From [Bacillus] enclensis (lineage in GTDB: Bacteria > Bacillota > Bacilli > Bacillales > Bacillaceae_B), in assembly GCF_001456935.1 (NCBI RefSeq), contig NZ_KQ758482.1:972249-1036248 (forward strand): a DNA stretch of 64,000 nucleotides, read 5' to 3'. Positions 27,087-36,334 of this stretch are shown here, piece after piece. How positions within the stretch are numbered: the stretch's first letter is position 1; each line of letters begins with the position of its first letter. Under the pieces are notes generated by a model. It was not told where the DNA came from and searched no databases. It saw nothing but the letters and a program-made list of their open reading frames with translations. Position numbers and translations under genes: made by a program.

Positions 27087-28010
27087 TCATGTCACACCCA
27101 CTTTATTCAAAAGAGATTCTCCATGCTCATTCAAGACTTTTGATACTTGTCCAGGGTCTGTATCTCTATTAAGCTCAATGAATCTTTCAATACTCTGCAT
27201 ACCGATGATTTCTTTGATGACAGGTCTCTTTTTCACTTCCTCAAACGAAGCTCCATGAATGGTCATCATTAAAGTAATGCCTGCATTTACTGCTTCCTGT
27301 ATGGCCTCTCCGTCTTCCGCGCGCCCAATTTCATCGACAATCAAAACATCCGGACTCATGGAACGGATGAGCATCATCATTCCTTCTGCTTTGGGGCATG
27401 CGTCAAGGACATCGACCCTCGGACCGAATAAAAGTTGGGGAACCCCATTTACACAGCCCGCTATTTCAGATCGTTCATCCACGATCCCCACTTTATATGG
27501 AGGGATCTTTTTATGAGGATCACCTGTTGATATGATCCGCGCAAGATCTCTTAACAGTGTGGTTTTTCCCGTCTGCGGTGAACCGATGATCATTGTTTGC
27601 TTCCAGCTTCCGTCATACACGAACGGAAGCAGCGGGTCTGCAATCCCGATTTTCTGTCTGGCAATACGGATATTAAAAGAGGCCAGGTGACGTATCCCTT
27701 TTACGGCTCCGCCTTCTAGTATGACTTTTCCGGCAAGCCCCACACGGTGTCCACCATCAATTGTGATGTAGCCTCTTTTGAGCTCTTCCTCGAGTGTATA
27801 AAAAGAATGATGCGAAAGTTTATTGATCAGCTGTTCAGAGTCTTCAAGTGTGACGTTGTAAGGAAGAAAGAAGGGTTTCCCCCTTGCCGTGACTTCCAAT
27901 ACTCTGTTAGTACGGACTCTGATTTCTTCGGCTGTATCCAGTATGTCTTGTGGAAGGGAAAGGATTTTTTCGGAAATGGTGCTGGGTAGCAGGGCTAGAA
28001 CTTCTTGCAT
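27087..28010 (-). CDS. spoIIIAA: Stage III sporulation protein AA (ATPase)
   Basis: Cytosolic ATPase thought to power the SpoIIIA channel, related to secretion ATPases. 307 residues with Walker A GSPQTGKTTLLRDLAR, Walker B DVLIVDEIGRAED and MMTIHGASFEEV. The ATG at 28010 has AGGAGG 8 bases upstream; the upstream start at 28091 is rejected. First gene of the AA-AH operon, with a sigma-E-like promoter at 28090-28117. Confidence 0.95.
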   Translation of the reverse strand: MQEVLALLPSTISEKILSLPQDILDTAEEIRVRTNRVLEVTARGKPFFLPYNVTLEDSEQLINKLSHHSFYTLEEELKRGYITIDGGHRVGLAGKVILEGGAVKGIRHLASFNIRIARQKIGIADPLLPFVYDGSWKQTMIIGSPQTGKTTLLRDLARIISTGDPHKKIPPYKVGIVDERSEIAGCVNGVPQLLFGPRVDVLDACPKAEGMMMLIRSMSPDVLIVDEIGRAEDGEAIQEAVNAGITLMMTIHGASFEEVKKRPVIKEIIGMQSIERFIELNRDTDPGQVSKVLNEHGESLLNKVGVT

Positions 28011-28089
28011 GAATGTACCTCCTAATCTTTTTCCACCGGGCTTTTCGGTTGAGTTTTCCCATACCGGCGTACAAGCCCCCAGATAATAC

Positions 28090-28117
28090 AATGTATTCTT
28101 TGAAAGTAAGAATATGA
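28090..28117 (-). promoter_or_regulatory. Candidate sigma-E promoter of the spoIIIA operon
   Basis: The reverse strand has TCATATT (28111-28117, full match to the sigma-E -35), 13 bases, then AATACATT (28090-28097, 6 of 8 to CATACAAT). The operon is sigma-E dependent in B. subtilis, and the site is 80 bases before the start. Confidence 0.55.
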
Positions 28118-28540
28118 CTCATCCTGGAGAGAATAGCGATTGGGAAGTGGATTGAAGCATCAGTTTTAGAATAAATTGGTGGATTGAAGCTATTTGCAGG
28201 GGTATTTTATTTTAGTTTGCGGACCGGGGCTTTTTTAAAGGAACCTTATAAAGTGAAATAGGGAATAGGTGCATGTAAAATTGGAATCGAAATGGGAAAT
28301 GTTTCGGAATCGGGGCATAATCTTCGAAATACAGTCGATAATCTTTTAATTTTCACCTATATTCTTCGAATTTCCCCAATTATTCTTTTATTTCTCCGGA
28401 TAATTCCACCACTTACCAATTTTAACCACTAAACCACAGCAAAAAAGCATGGCTGCACACCACCATGAGAGCATGCTTTTTCCACTATATCTCGCTGCTG
28501 CATTACGGGAATAAAGCAATAACGATCAAAAAAAACAGAA
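28118..28540. other. AT-rich intergenic region between spoIIIA and efp
   Basis: No ORF is supported. It holds two copies of TGGATTGAAGC (near 28148 and 28181), two TTCGAA palindromes near 28326 and 28377 in a TTCTTCGAA context, and a hairpin at 28447-28486 (AAAAAAGCATG ... CATGCTTTTT). Confidence 0.5.
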
Positions 28541-28578
28541 AAAGCCTGGACAGAGTTTGATCTGTCCAGGCTTCTGGT
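28541..28578 (-). terminator. Terminator of efp
   Basis: Perfect 12-bp stem AGCCTGGACAGA / TCTGTCCAGGCT with loop TCAAAC, then TTTTTC on the reverse strand. Confidence 0.93.
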
Positions 28579-28598
28579 TTTTGTTTTTCGATATGGGT

Positions 28599-29156
28599 TT
28601 ATCCTCGTGACACGTATGTCCCGTCCGTTGAATTAATAACGAGCACATCTCCTTCGTTCACGAAGAACGGTACGTTTACAACAAGCCCGGTTTCTACTGT
28701 GGCAGGCTTTGAACCGCCTGAAGCTGTGTCTCCTTTGATACCGGGTTCAGTTTCCGTTACCGTCAGTTCAACTGTGTTCGGAAGCTCGACTCCAAGAGTC
28801 TCCCCTTCATACATCATGATTTGAACTTCCATATTTTCCTTGAGGAATTTCAATTCATATTCTATGGATGCTGCAGGTAATTCGATTTGTTCGTAACTTT
28901 CATTATCCATGAATACGTGCATGTCACCATTAGCATACAAGTATTGCATCCTGCGGTTGTCGATTTGGGCTTTCGCCACTTTTTCACCTGCACGGAAAGT
29001 CTTTTCCTGCACTGCTCCGGTACGCAGGTTGCGAAGTTTTGAGCGTACGAATGCCGCTCCTTTTCCCGGTTTAACATGTTGGAAATCCATAACTCTCCAA
29101 ATGCCGTTATCCACTTCGATCGTTAAACCTGTACGAAAATCATTTACTGAAATCAT
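28599..29156 (-). CDS. efp: Elongation factor P
   Basis: Ribosome factor that relieves stalling at polyproline. 185 residues, three beta-barrel domains, starting [18 protein letters not shown]. The modification loop is [15 protein letters not shown], the lysine being in GKG. The ATG at 29156 has AGGAGG upstream, and the in-frame start at 29177 is rejected. Confidence 0.97.
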   Translation of the reverse strand: MISVNDFRTGLTIEVDNGIWRVMDFQHVKPGKGAAFVRSKLRNLRTGAVQEKTFRAGEKVAKAQIDNRRMQYLYANGDMHVFMDNESYEQIELPAASIEYELKFLKENMEVQIMMYEGETLGVELPNTVELTVTETEPGIKGDTASGGSKPATVETGLVVNVPFFVNEGDVLVINSTDGTYVSRG

Positions 29157-29195
29157 GTTTGTTCCTCCTATTGTCAATTAGACCTCTTTCAAGGA

Positions 29196-30260
29196 CTAAA
29201 ATGGTAGAATGATTAGATCTTTAGTTGAGTGTGTCAATGTTTCATTGGAATCCTCAGTGATGAGCGTATCATCTTCAATACGTACACCGCCGACCCCAGG
29301 TACATACACTCCCGGTTCAACCGTTACAATCATGCCAGGCTCAAGTACTGCTTCGGAACGGGAGGAAAGACCAGGTCCCTCATGAACTTCAAGACCGATT
29401 CCATGTCCCAGCGAATGTCCAAAGCACTCACCATAACCTTTTTCTGTTATGTAATCGCGTGCAATCGCATCTGCTTCTTTACCTGTCATGCCCGGCTTGA
29501 TTTTCTCCATGGCCAGAAGCTGCGATTGAAGGACGACATCATAAATCTCCTTCAGTTTTTCACTCGGTTCACCTACGGCCAGGGTACGCGTCATGTCAGA
29601 ACAATATCCTTTATAGTATGCACCATAATCCAATGTAACAAAATCACCTTTTTCAATGACTTTATCGCTTGCTACACCGTGCGGAAGTGCTGATCGGTTC
29701 CCAGAAGCCACGATTGTATCAAACGATGAAGAAACAGCACCGGCTTTTCTCATAAAGAACTCCAGCTCATTTGACACTTCCAGCTCCGTTACACCCGGTT
29801 TGATGAAATCCAATATATGCTTGAATGCTGCATCCGCAATGTCCGCCGCATCCTTAATTATCTTAAGCTCTTCAGGTGTCTTAATCAAGCGTAACTTTTC
29901 AATCGTACCCGCGACAGGTACAAGTTCGGCTTCCAGCACTTTCCGGTAACCCTCGAATGCACTGTAAGTCATATAATTTTTTTCAAAACCGAGCTTGTTT
30001 ATTCCTAACTTAGAGACTTGTTTAGCGACTTCTTCCTGGATGGGACCTGTGTGCTGGACAATTTCATAATCAGCAGCCTGTTCCGCAGCCTGTTCCGTGT
30101 ATCGGAAATCTGTTATGAAAAGAGCCTTTTCGCATGATATCAGAACAACACCTGCAGATCCAGTAAAGTTCGTCATGTAACGGCGGTTGTATGGGCTCGT
30201 GATCAGCATCCCGTCTATACCGCTTTCAGAAAATGTATTGCGCAATCGATCAATTTTCAT
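29196..30260 (-). CDS. papA: Xaa-Pro aminopeptidase-like M24 protease (YqhT)
   Basis: Predicted cytosolic metallo-aminopeptidase cutting Xaa-Pro bonds. 354 residues: creatinase-like N-terminal domain and the pita-bread fold with metal ligands in [55 protein letters not shown]. It overlaps aroQ by 11 bases and precedes efp, the usual Bacillus order. Confidence 0.94.
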   Translation of the reverse strand: MKIDRLRNTFSESGIDGMLITSPYNRRYMTNFTGSAGVVLISCEKALFITDFRYTEQAAEQAADYEIVQHTGPIQEEVAKQVSKLGINKLGFEKNYMTYSAFEGYRKVLEAELVPVAGTIEKLRLIKTPEELKIIKDAADIADAAFKHILDFIKPGVTELEVSNELEFFMRKAGAVSSSFDTIVASGNRSALPHGVASDKVIEKGDFVTLDYGAYYKGYCSDMTRTLAVGEPSEKLKEIYDVVLQSQLLAMEKIKPGMTGKEADAIARDYITEKGYGECFGHSLGHGIGLEVHEGPGLSSRSEAVLEPGMIVTVEPGVYVPGVGGVRIEDDTLITEDSNETLTHSTKDLIILPF

Positions 30261-30711
30261 CCCCTTGCACTCTCCCTTTTATGTAATGAATAATTGCCTC
30301 CAAGGCCAGTTCATACCCATGCAGTCCCAGTCCGACGATCTGCCCGATTGTTTCGGCGGCAATGACGGAATGATGCCTGAAATTTTCACGCTGATGGATA
30401 TTGGAAATGTGGACTTCAATGACAGGTACTGACACAGAAGCCACTCCATCTCTCAAAGCATATGAGTAATGTGTAAAGGCACCCGGATTCAAAATGATAC
30501 CGGCGACCCCTTCATCCTCAGCTTCATGGATATAATCAATCATTTCCCCTTCATGGTTCGATTGAGCGGAAAGTAACTGCCAGCCTTTTTCCTCAGCTTT
30601 TTCCTTCAGATTTGTTTCCAGTTCCTGAAGTGTGGTGTGACCATAGATTTCGGGTTCCCTTTTTCCTAACCGGTTTAGGTTAGGTCCGTTTAATAATAAG
30701 ATTTTTTTCAT
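30250..30711 (-). CDS. aroQ: 3-dehydroquinate dehydratase, type II
   Basis: Third step of the shikimate pathway. 153 residues with the flexible-loop NGPNLNRLGKREPEIYG, SNHEGEMIDYIHEA, LNPGAFTHYSYALRDG and EVHISNIHQRENFR. It overlaps papA. Length is close to the family average of about 147. Confidence 0.95.
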   Translation of the reverse strand: MKKILLLNGPNLNRLGKREPEIYGHTTLQELETNLKEKAEEKGWQLLSAQSNHEGEMIDYIHEAEDEGVAGIILNPGAFTHYSYALRDGVASVSVPVIEVHISNIHQRENFRHHSVIAAETIGQIVGLGLHGYELALEAIIHYIKGRVQGDEN

Positions 30712-30726
30712 AGATAACCCCTAAAA

Positions 30727-30756
30727 AAAAGAATGTTCAACATGAACATTCTAACA
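30727..30756 (-). terminator. Terminator of yqhR
   Basis: AGAATGTTCA and TGAACATTCT form a 10-bp stem followed by TTTTTTTT on the reverse strand, 45 bases after yqhR. Confidence 0.88.
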
Positions 30757-30800
30757 TAAACCTATTCCATCTACCTACTAAATTATCTGATAATAGGACG

Positions 30801-31358
30801 TTAACGAGCCATTTCCCCTGACTTTTGCTTTTGTTCCTCATGTCTCAGCTCATTCTCCTCATATGATATCGAATATCCGATAAAGACCCCGTACAGGATG
30901 TAGATGCAAAGGGATGTGATCAACGTATGATAATCGATTGCTGCAAATGATTTTATGCTCGGGAAAAGAGGTCTTAACAGCAGGAAGACGGTAAAAAAGA
31001 GTACAATCCCATAACCTGCTCCCACCCACATTGATTTGAACTTTCTGAGTACACCATAATAGACCAGGGCTACACCGATAGAGATGATTCCATAGGCCAG
31101 TATAGATAAAATGATGCCTATCCATCTTTCCCTCCAGTCACCGACTGCCCAGGGTTCGAAGATAATATTTGGTTCGAGTTTGGTAAAGGAAAAATAATAA
31201 CAAAGATAGGCAATTGAACTCCATATCAAACCGCCTATAAACCCGGTCAACATGACCATTCCTATAAACGACATCGGCTTTTCACTTTGATTTTGTTCCA
31301 GTGCGGGATTGGTTTGATCACCTTTCACTTTTTCAGCCTGATTATTTTGTTCGGACAT
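30801..31358 (-). CDS. yqhR: YqhR-like membrane protein
   Basis: 185-residue protein with four transmembrane helices (about 29-50, 76-100, 107-131, 140-160) and hydrophilic ends. Matches YqhR of Bacilli in sequence character and place, next to aroQ. Function unknown. The ATG at 31358 follows GGAGG; the start at 31367 is rejected. Confidence 0.85.
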   Translation of the reverse strand: MSEQNNQAEKVKGDQTNPALEQNQSEKPMSFIGMVMLTGFIGGLIWSSIAYLCYYFSFTKLEPNIIFEPWAVGDWRERWIGIILSILAYGIISIGVALVYYGVLRKFKSMWVGAGYGIVLFFTVFLLLRPLFPSIKSFAAIDYHTLITSLCIYILYGVFIGYSISYEENELRHEEQKQKSGEMAR

Positions 31359-31684
31359 CCAGAACACCTCCGTTCATAGTATGTCCCATTCCTTCAAACA
31401 TTTGCATAAAATTCCTTTTAAGCTGATTTCATTTTTTCGACTTCGCAGTCTGGCTCTTTTTGAGAATTTTTAGTAAAATAAAGAATAAGGACCATCCCCC
31501 ATCTCATGGAATATGGTCGAACTTTCAAAGGTTTAATGAGCGGTGATTACGTGAATAAGTATACTATCACACCAGTACCCCTCATATGAAAATCTACCCA
31601 AATTGACGATTAAAATGAATAAATATTGTCTACAATACTAATATAAAGGATTAAGAATCATTGAATCATAAGGAGGTGGCTTTG
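31359..31684. other. Divergent intergenic region between yqhR and yqhP
   Basis: About 320 bases without a supported gene. It must hold the promoters for both divergent genes; TTGACG at 31600 and TACAAT-like hexamers follow, but spacing is poor and no promoter is asserted. Confidence 0.4.
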
Positions 31685-32059
31685 TTGAACGCTCGGAATA
31701 TCCTGGTTTTCACCTTATTATTTTTAGCGATTTTAGGATTGGGATCCTGGCTGATCGAAAATCCCCTTGGACTTCTGCGTAACATTCTGGTCACGGCCGC
31801 CGTCATCGGAATCATTTTCTTTATTTACCGGAAATGGTTCAGCAAGAGAAGCAGCGCAGGCAGCAGCGAACAAAGAGCGTTTCTTAAAGCAGCCAAACAA
31901 TCAAAAAAGAGATTAAAGAAAAAATCGACTACCGCAAAGTCCCATAGACCGACTGTTTCCCAGCTTTCAAAAAAACGTTCCCACCGAAAAAAATCCAGTG
32001 CGAACTTAACGGTCATTGAAGGAAAAAAGAATAAAAAAAACAATCGGGCATCTTTTTAA
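31685..32059 (+). CDS. yqhP: SA1362/YqhP family small membrane protein
   Basis: 124-residue protein: two transmembrane helices (about 5-25 and 33-50) then a strongly basic cytosolic tail rich in Lys, Arg and Ser. Similar in place and layout to YqhP of Bacilli; function unknown. TTG at 31685 is chosen since AAGGAGGT lies about 8 bases upstream; the earlier ATG at 31661 precedes that site. Confidence 0.78.
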   Translation: MNARNILVFTLLFLAILGLGSWLIENPLGLLRNILVTAAVIGIIFFIYRKWFSKRSSAGSSEQRAFLKAAKQSKKRLKKKSTTAKSHRPTVSQLSKKRSHRKKSSANLTVIEGKKNKKNNRASF

Positions 32060-32082
32060 AATCGATGCCCGATTGTTTTTTT
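32036..32082. terminator. Bidirectional terminator between yqhP and yqhO
   Basis: CAATCGGGCATC / GATGCCCGATTG, a perfect 12-bp stem, with A runs before and T runs after, between two convergent genes. Confidence 0.93.
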
Positions 32083-32964
32083 TCAAAAGGTCCATTGTTT
32101 CAGGAAAAGCTCTCCTTTGTACTTTCCCGTTTCAAATAATTCACTCTTTCCTTCATTGGATAACTCAAATTCCGTGGTCTGCACGCCCTCTGTCGGGATA
32201 AAAATAACATTTTTCTCATGCTTCCTGGAAATATATCTTGAATCATGCGCATCTTTCATCGTCTGAAACAGAGCACTGTAGAGGTCAATTGCATTATTGA
32301 TTTTTTTCTTTGGACGCTGGAGGTAATTATGACTCAGCTTCACCCCTATGACAGGGCGGGTCTTTTTAATATTCTCCCTGTCAAACAGCCACATTGGAAA
32401 ATTACTGAGCACCCCACCGTCCACAAATAGACTGGTGCCCTCGAGCGACCGGAGCTTTACAGGTTCAAAAAAGTACGGCAGACTTGCGCTCATCCTGACT
32501 GCCCTTGCAACCGGAAATGTCTGCGGGGCAATGCCGTATTTCTCAAGATCATCCGGCAATACAAGAAGCCTCCCATTCGATAAATCGGAAGCAATGACCC
32601 TGAGCGATTTTTCCGGAAGGTCTGCAAATGTATAAATCCCCCTTGCTTTAAGCTTTTGCTCGATCCAGTTTTCAAGAGCCGCTCCTTTATATAATCCCAG
32701 CCGGTAATAGATCCTGAACCACTTGATAAAAGGCAGGGAGATGAGTGCATTTGAGTCCAATAATTTCTTGATATCCATCTCTTCCATTATATTTTTCATC
32801 TCTGTGCTCTTATATCCTGCCGCAATAAATGCAGCAATGATCGCGCCTGCACTTGTTCCCGCCACTCTCTTTAACTGTAACCCTCTTTCTTCGATTGCCT
32901 GGCAGGCACCTATCAAGGCGAGCCCTTTAACCCCTCCGCCGGAAAACACTCCATCTATTTCCAA
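32083..32964 (-). CDS. yqhO: Patatin-like phospholipase YqhO
   Basis: Predicted serine acyl hydrolase with a Ser-Asp dyad. 293 residues: oxyanion loop GGGVKG at 9-14, nucleophile elbow GTSAG near residues 36-40, and the aspartate in VDGGVLSNFP. No signal peptide, so cytosolic. It lies between yqhP and the ribonucleotide reductase gene; the RNR stop lies about 140 bases further upstream on its strand side. Confidence 0.92.
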   Translation of the reverse strand: MEIDGVFSGGGVKGLALIGACQAIEERGLQLKRVAGTSAGAIIAAFIAAGYKSTEMKNIMEEMDIKKLLDSNALISLPFIKWFRIYYRLGLYKGAALENWIEQKLKARGIYTFADLPEKSLRVIASDLSNGRLLVLPDDLEKYGIAPQTFPVARAVRMSASLPYFFEPVKLRSLEGTSLFVDGGVLSNFPMWLFDRENIKKTRPVIGVKLSHNYLQRPKKKINNAIDLYSALFQTMKDAHDSRYISRKHEKNVIFIPTEGVQTTEFELSNEGKSELFETGKYKGELFLKQWTF

Positions 32965-33065
32965 AGGCGCCCCTCCTTCAAAGCTGTATATAGTATATTT
33001 TTAAGTGAGGAATGCGCCATTTAGAACCTTTAATGCTCCTGGGGAATCGGTCATACACATAAAAA

Positions 33066-33089
33066 AGGAGAGGGAAAATCCCCTCTCCA
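33066..33089 (-). terminator. Terminator of the ribonucleotide reductase gene
   Basis: GGAGAGGG GATTTT CCCTCTCC TTTTTT on the reverse strand, 15 bases after the stop. Confidence 0.92.
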
Positions 33090-33103
33090 GTTCGAACATA
33101 TTC

Positions 33104-34873
33104 TTACAGACCGCATTTCAACTGTGCACCGCAATTGGTACAGGTATTGCAGCCGCCCATGTCCTTGACGGTACCTTTCCGGCATACCGGACAAGTATTT
33201 CCGACTTCAGAGCCGATCGTCACGTCAGTCGAGCGCACATCCTGAATCGTGTCCAGAAGTACAATCGGTTTGCTTTGGGTTTTCACTTCTTCTTGGACTT
33301 CTTCTTCGTCAAAGCTGTTCTCTTCTGCTTTCAGCGTTAGGACCTGCGAGTCACGGCTTCCGTCAACGTAAACAGTACCGCCTTTCGCACCGCCTTTGTA
33401 CAGTCTTTCATACACTTTCTGTACTTCTTCCACTGTATATCCTCTTGGTGCATTTACCGTTTTGGAAATGGAGCTGTCGATCCAGTTCTGAATGACGCAC
33501 TGAACATCGGCATGCGCTTCCGGTGCGAGATTCATCGAAGAAATGAACCATTCAGGGAGGTCATTTGCATCCGCTTCAGGATTGCGTTTCAGGTAATCCT
33601 CCACGATATCCGCTTTCACTTCAATGAATTTACCTAGGCGCCCGCTTCTGTAATACGTGAAGGAGAAGTACGGTTCAAGCCCGGTCGATACCCCGACCAT
33701 CGTTCCGGTTGATCCTGTAGGGGCAACCGTCAATAAATGGGAGTTTCGGATACCGTGCTCAAGGATGTTTCCTCGTACATCTTCAGGCATCTTTTGCATG
33801 AACCCAGTATTGATGAAGGCTTTTCTCAGCCTTTCAGTCTCTTCTTCTGTTTCCCCTGTAAGGAACGGGAAGCTTCCTTTTTCCTTGGAAAGTTCCACGG
33901 AAGCACGGTAAGCCGTGGTCGCGATGACCTCGAACACTTCATCCACAAGCTTGTTTCCTGCTTCAGATCCATACTCTTTTTCACAATAGATCAGAAGGTC
34001 TGCAAGACCCATGACGCCAAGGCCGACGCGGCGTTCACCGAGTGCCTGTTTCTTATTTTCTTCCAGGAAGTAAGGCGTTGCATCGATGACGTTATCCTGC
34101 ATACGCACGCCGACTTCAACGGTTTGCTTCAATTTTTCAAAATCCACTTTCTTTGTATCCTTGTCTGCGAAACGGGCCAAATTGACGGCTGCCAGGTTGC
34201 AGACTGAAAATGGTGCGAGGGGTTGTTCCCCACATGGGTTTGTTGCAACAACTTTCTGACCGTATGCTTTTGCGTTGGTCATATCGTTCGCATTATCAAT
34301 AAAGAAGATTCCCGGTTCTGCAGAGTATGTTGCACAAACATTAACCAGGTTCCAAAGTTCTTTCGCCTTGATTTTTTTGTATGTCCTTACCTTGTAGCCA
34401 AGCTTTTCCCATTCTCGGACATCTCCGACTTCATGCCAATTTTCGTTATAATACTTCATCTGGTCGGCATCATAACTCTCTACATCAGGGAAGCGCAGTT
34501 CATATTCTTCGTCTTTTTCGACCGCATCCATGAAATCGCTTGTCAGGCAGACAGAGATGTTGGCGCCTGTCAGGAATTCCGGGTTGTGTACACTGTATGT
34601 ACCGCCCGTCCGGAGCTTTTCCTCGGCATTCTTGATGATCTTCTCGTCGAATCCGCCGTAGCCCGGAATCTGTTTATAGTTGATGATTCCCTGATACATC
34701 GCCTCTTCCTGCTCTGTCAGAGGAGTGAATTTCAATTTATCTTCTGCTGCCTTCTTGATATTCTCATCTTCTGTATTTTCAAGCAGATAGCGCAGGATGC
34801 GCGGATTCTGCATTTTAGAGATGATGAATTCAATGATGTCAGGATGCCAATCTGAAAGCATGATCATTTGAGC
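33104..34873 (-). CDS. nrdJ: Class II (adenosylcobalamin) ribonucleotide reductase, 3' exon
   Basis: C-terminal 589 residues of an 854-residue enzyme that reduces ribonucleotides using a B12-derived radical. The frame continues exactly from the 5' exon once the 318-base intron is removed, restoring QGGSRRGAQMIML at the junction. Active-site motif NPCGEQPLAPFSVCNLAAVN is present. The C-terminus has a zinc-ribbon-like CPVCRKG...CNTCTNCG, typical of B12-type enzymes, and no nrdF is nearby. An apparent TTG start at 34876 uses an intron base and is an artefact. Confidence 0.93.
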   Translation of the reverse strand, partial: AQMIMLSDWHPDIIEFIISKMQNPRILRYLLENTEDENIKKAAEDKLKFTPLTEQEEAMYQGIINYKQIPGYGGFDEKIIKNAEEKLRTGGTYSVHNPEFLTGANISVCLTSDFMDAVEKDEEYELRFPDVESYDADQMKYYNENWHEVGDVREWEKLGYKVRTYKKIKAKELWNLVNVCATYSAEPGIFFIDNANDMTNAKAYGQKVVATNPCGEQPLAPFSVCNLAAVNLARFADKDTKKVDFEKLKQTVEVGVRMQDNVIDATPYFLEENKKQALGERRVGLGVMGLADLLIYCEKEYGSEAGNKLVDEVFEVIATTAYRASVELSKEKGSFPFLTGETEEETERLRKAFINTGFMQKMPEDVRGNILEHGIRNSHLLTVAPTGSTGTMVGVSTGLEPYFSFTYYRSGRLGKFIEVKADIVEDYLKRNPEADANDLPEWFISSMNLAPEAHADVQCVIQNWIDSSISKTVNAPRGYTVEEVQKVYERLYKGGAKGGTVYVDGSRDSQVLTLKAEENSFDEEEVQEEVKTQSKPIVLLDTIQDVRSTDVTIGSEVGNTCPVCRKGTVKDMGGCNTCTNCGAQLKCGL

Positions 34874-35191
34874 CAATTCGTTTCACTAGTTCGCTACACC
34901 AGTTCTCTATGTCACCATAGAGTTCAGACCATATCTTACATTCAAATGTTGAATGTCCTCGCACTTCGGAACCGCTTGGCCCCTACTCTACTCCCTTCCG
35001 CTTTTACACGTGGTTTCGATGGTCGTTGAACCTTCTCCTAATTAGGAGCTTGGCTGCTGATTGTCTTTATCCACTTATTGTTTTTAAGCATTCACGCTCA
35101 CCGTTTCCAGTCACGTTGTAGCCAATAAGTCATAAAAGAGTTTCCAGCAATTCACGAGGTTTATTTATAGACGAGGCACTTAAGCTGCTTT
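34874..35191 (-). other. Group I self-splicing intron within nrdJ
   Basis: 318 bases. The 5' exon ends in T (GGT) and the intron ends in G (ATTG), the group I rule. P1 can form between exon ACGTGGT and intron GCCTCGT (one T-T mismatch, terminal T-G wobble). Core elements are visible on the reverse strand: Q AATCAGCAGCCAAGC (35047-35062), R GTTCAACGACCATCGAAAC (35012-35032), S AAGATATGGTCTGAAC (34922-34937), and a P9-type hairpin CTCTATG...CATAGAG. No ORF for a homing endonuclease is present. Excision restores an uninterrupted reductase frame. Confidence 0.93.
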
Positions 35192-35986
35192 ACCACGTCT
35201 TGATCCGCCCTGCTCGACCAAGTGAGTCAGTTTCGCGATGTCATCCAGCCAGGACACGGATCCCGAGGATTTACCATTAACTCCTTTTGCCAGCGTGTTG
35301 CGCGGTCTTAGAGTCGATCCATTTGTTCCGACACCTCCGCCGCGGCTCATGATTTCCATTACCTGCTTGCGGTGCTCGGAGATCCCTTCACGCGAATCTT
35401 CTACGAACGGCATCACGTAACAGTTGAAATAAGTTACGTCCGTCCCTGCACCCGCTCCGTACAAAACACGTCCTGCAGGTACGAAATGCAAGTTGACGAG
35501 CTCATGATAAAACTTTTCAAACCATTCTTGTCTCTTTTCAGGGGTTTTTTCTACTTCGGCCAAGCCTGTTGCGTTTCGCTTTGCAATTTGTTCATAGTAG
35601 ACTTCCAATGGTTTCTCAATGACATCCAGTGTACGAGTCACTACGCCCGTTTCAATTTCATGCGGTTTATCGATCGCACTTCTGTATTCCTCTTCGATCC
35701 AGACATCCGCTTTTTTGTTTTCCCAATCAATGGCTGTAATGTACCCAAGGCCCCTTGCAGGGAACTTAGGATCCTCTTTGATTGTCAGTACGACAAAATC
35801 GCCTTCTGAGAGAGTGATCTTTTCAGTATCTTTGAAAGAATAACGGTCAATCATTACCAAGCGGGATACACCTTTGTGAGTGGTTTTCATATCCGGGGTG
35901 ATAGGATGCACTTGAGGAAACAATCCAATATCCTGATTCAATCTTTCCTTGTTCAATTTCATCGTTTTTTTCGACGCAACAGTCAT
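35192..35986 (-). CDS. nrdJ: Class II (adenosylcobalamin) ribonucleotide reductase, 5' exon
   Basis: N-terminal 265 residues: an about 140-residue leader then the reductase barrel start with HFVPAGRVLYGAGAGTD, YFNCYVMPF, MSRGGGVGTNGSTLRPR and LVEQGGSRRG. ATG at 35986 is chosen because AGGAG lies 8 bases upstream; the ATG at 36007 precedes the ribosome site. Without splicing translation would add three residues (KAA) and stop. Sits where mntR lies in B. subtilis (between lipM and yqhO). Two NrdR boxes are found upstream. Confidence 0.93.
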
Positions 35987-36091
35987 ATAGACAGCTCCTT
36001 CTACCATAAATGTTTCTTTTATTTTGTTTTAGCTTGTTTTCTATTTGCAATTAATACGTTATCATATGCTTATTTTAAAATCAATAAATAA

Positions 36092-36107
36092 ACACAATAT
36101 ATGGTGT
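36092..36107 (-). promoter_or_regulatory. NrdR box 1
   Basis: ACACAATATATGGTGT matches the NrdR consensus acaCwAtATaTwGtgt at 15 of 16 positions. It lies 106 bases before the nrdJ start. Confidence 0.85.
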
Positions 36108-36124
36108 ATAATATATTTTTCGAC

Positions 36125-36140
36125 ACACCATATATTGTGT
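36125..36140 (-). promoter_or_regulatory. NrdR box 2
   Basis: ACACCATATATTGTGT, 15 of 16 to the NrdR consensus. Its start is 33 bases from box 1, about three helical turns, the usual tandem NrdR spacing. The two boxes are also inverted copies of each other. Confidence 0.85.
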
Positions 36141-36295
36141 TGCGGACAGAAAATTATTTTTTTGTCAAACGACTAAAAAGCAGAAAATAATAGGAAAACG
36201 CAGAATCCCATAGATAATATTCCTAATTCAGGCGGTAATCTATTAATTTGGGAGTTGCCAAACTTTCATTTTCAGAAATAGTTGGTAAAACAGGA

Positions 36296-36322
36296 AAAAA
36301 GCGACACGCATCGCTTTTTTCT
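36296..36322 (-). terminator. Terminator of lipM
   Basis: AAAAAAGCGA and TCGCTTTTTT around a short loop, 13 bases after the lipM stop. Confidence 0.85.
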
Positions 36323-36334
36323 ATCAAAAAATTT

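Noticed and set aside
34223..34855. 210-residue plus-strand ORF
   Set aside because: Antisense shadow of the reductase gene; composition rich in Phe, Cys and Ile.
35180..36007. Frameshift or nonsense-inactivated reductase, or an intein
   Set aside because: The insert contains stops in the reductase frame and has group I intron landmarks; removing exactly 318 bases restores the frame.
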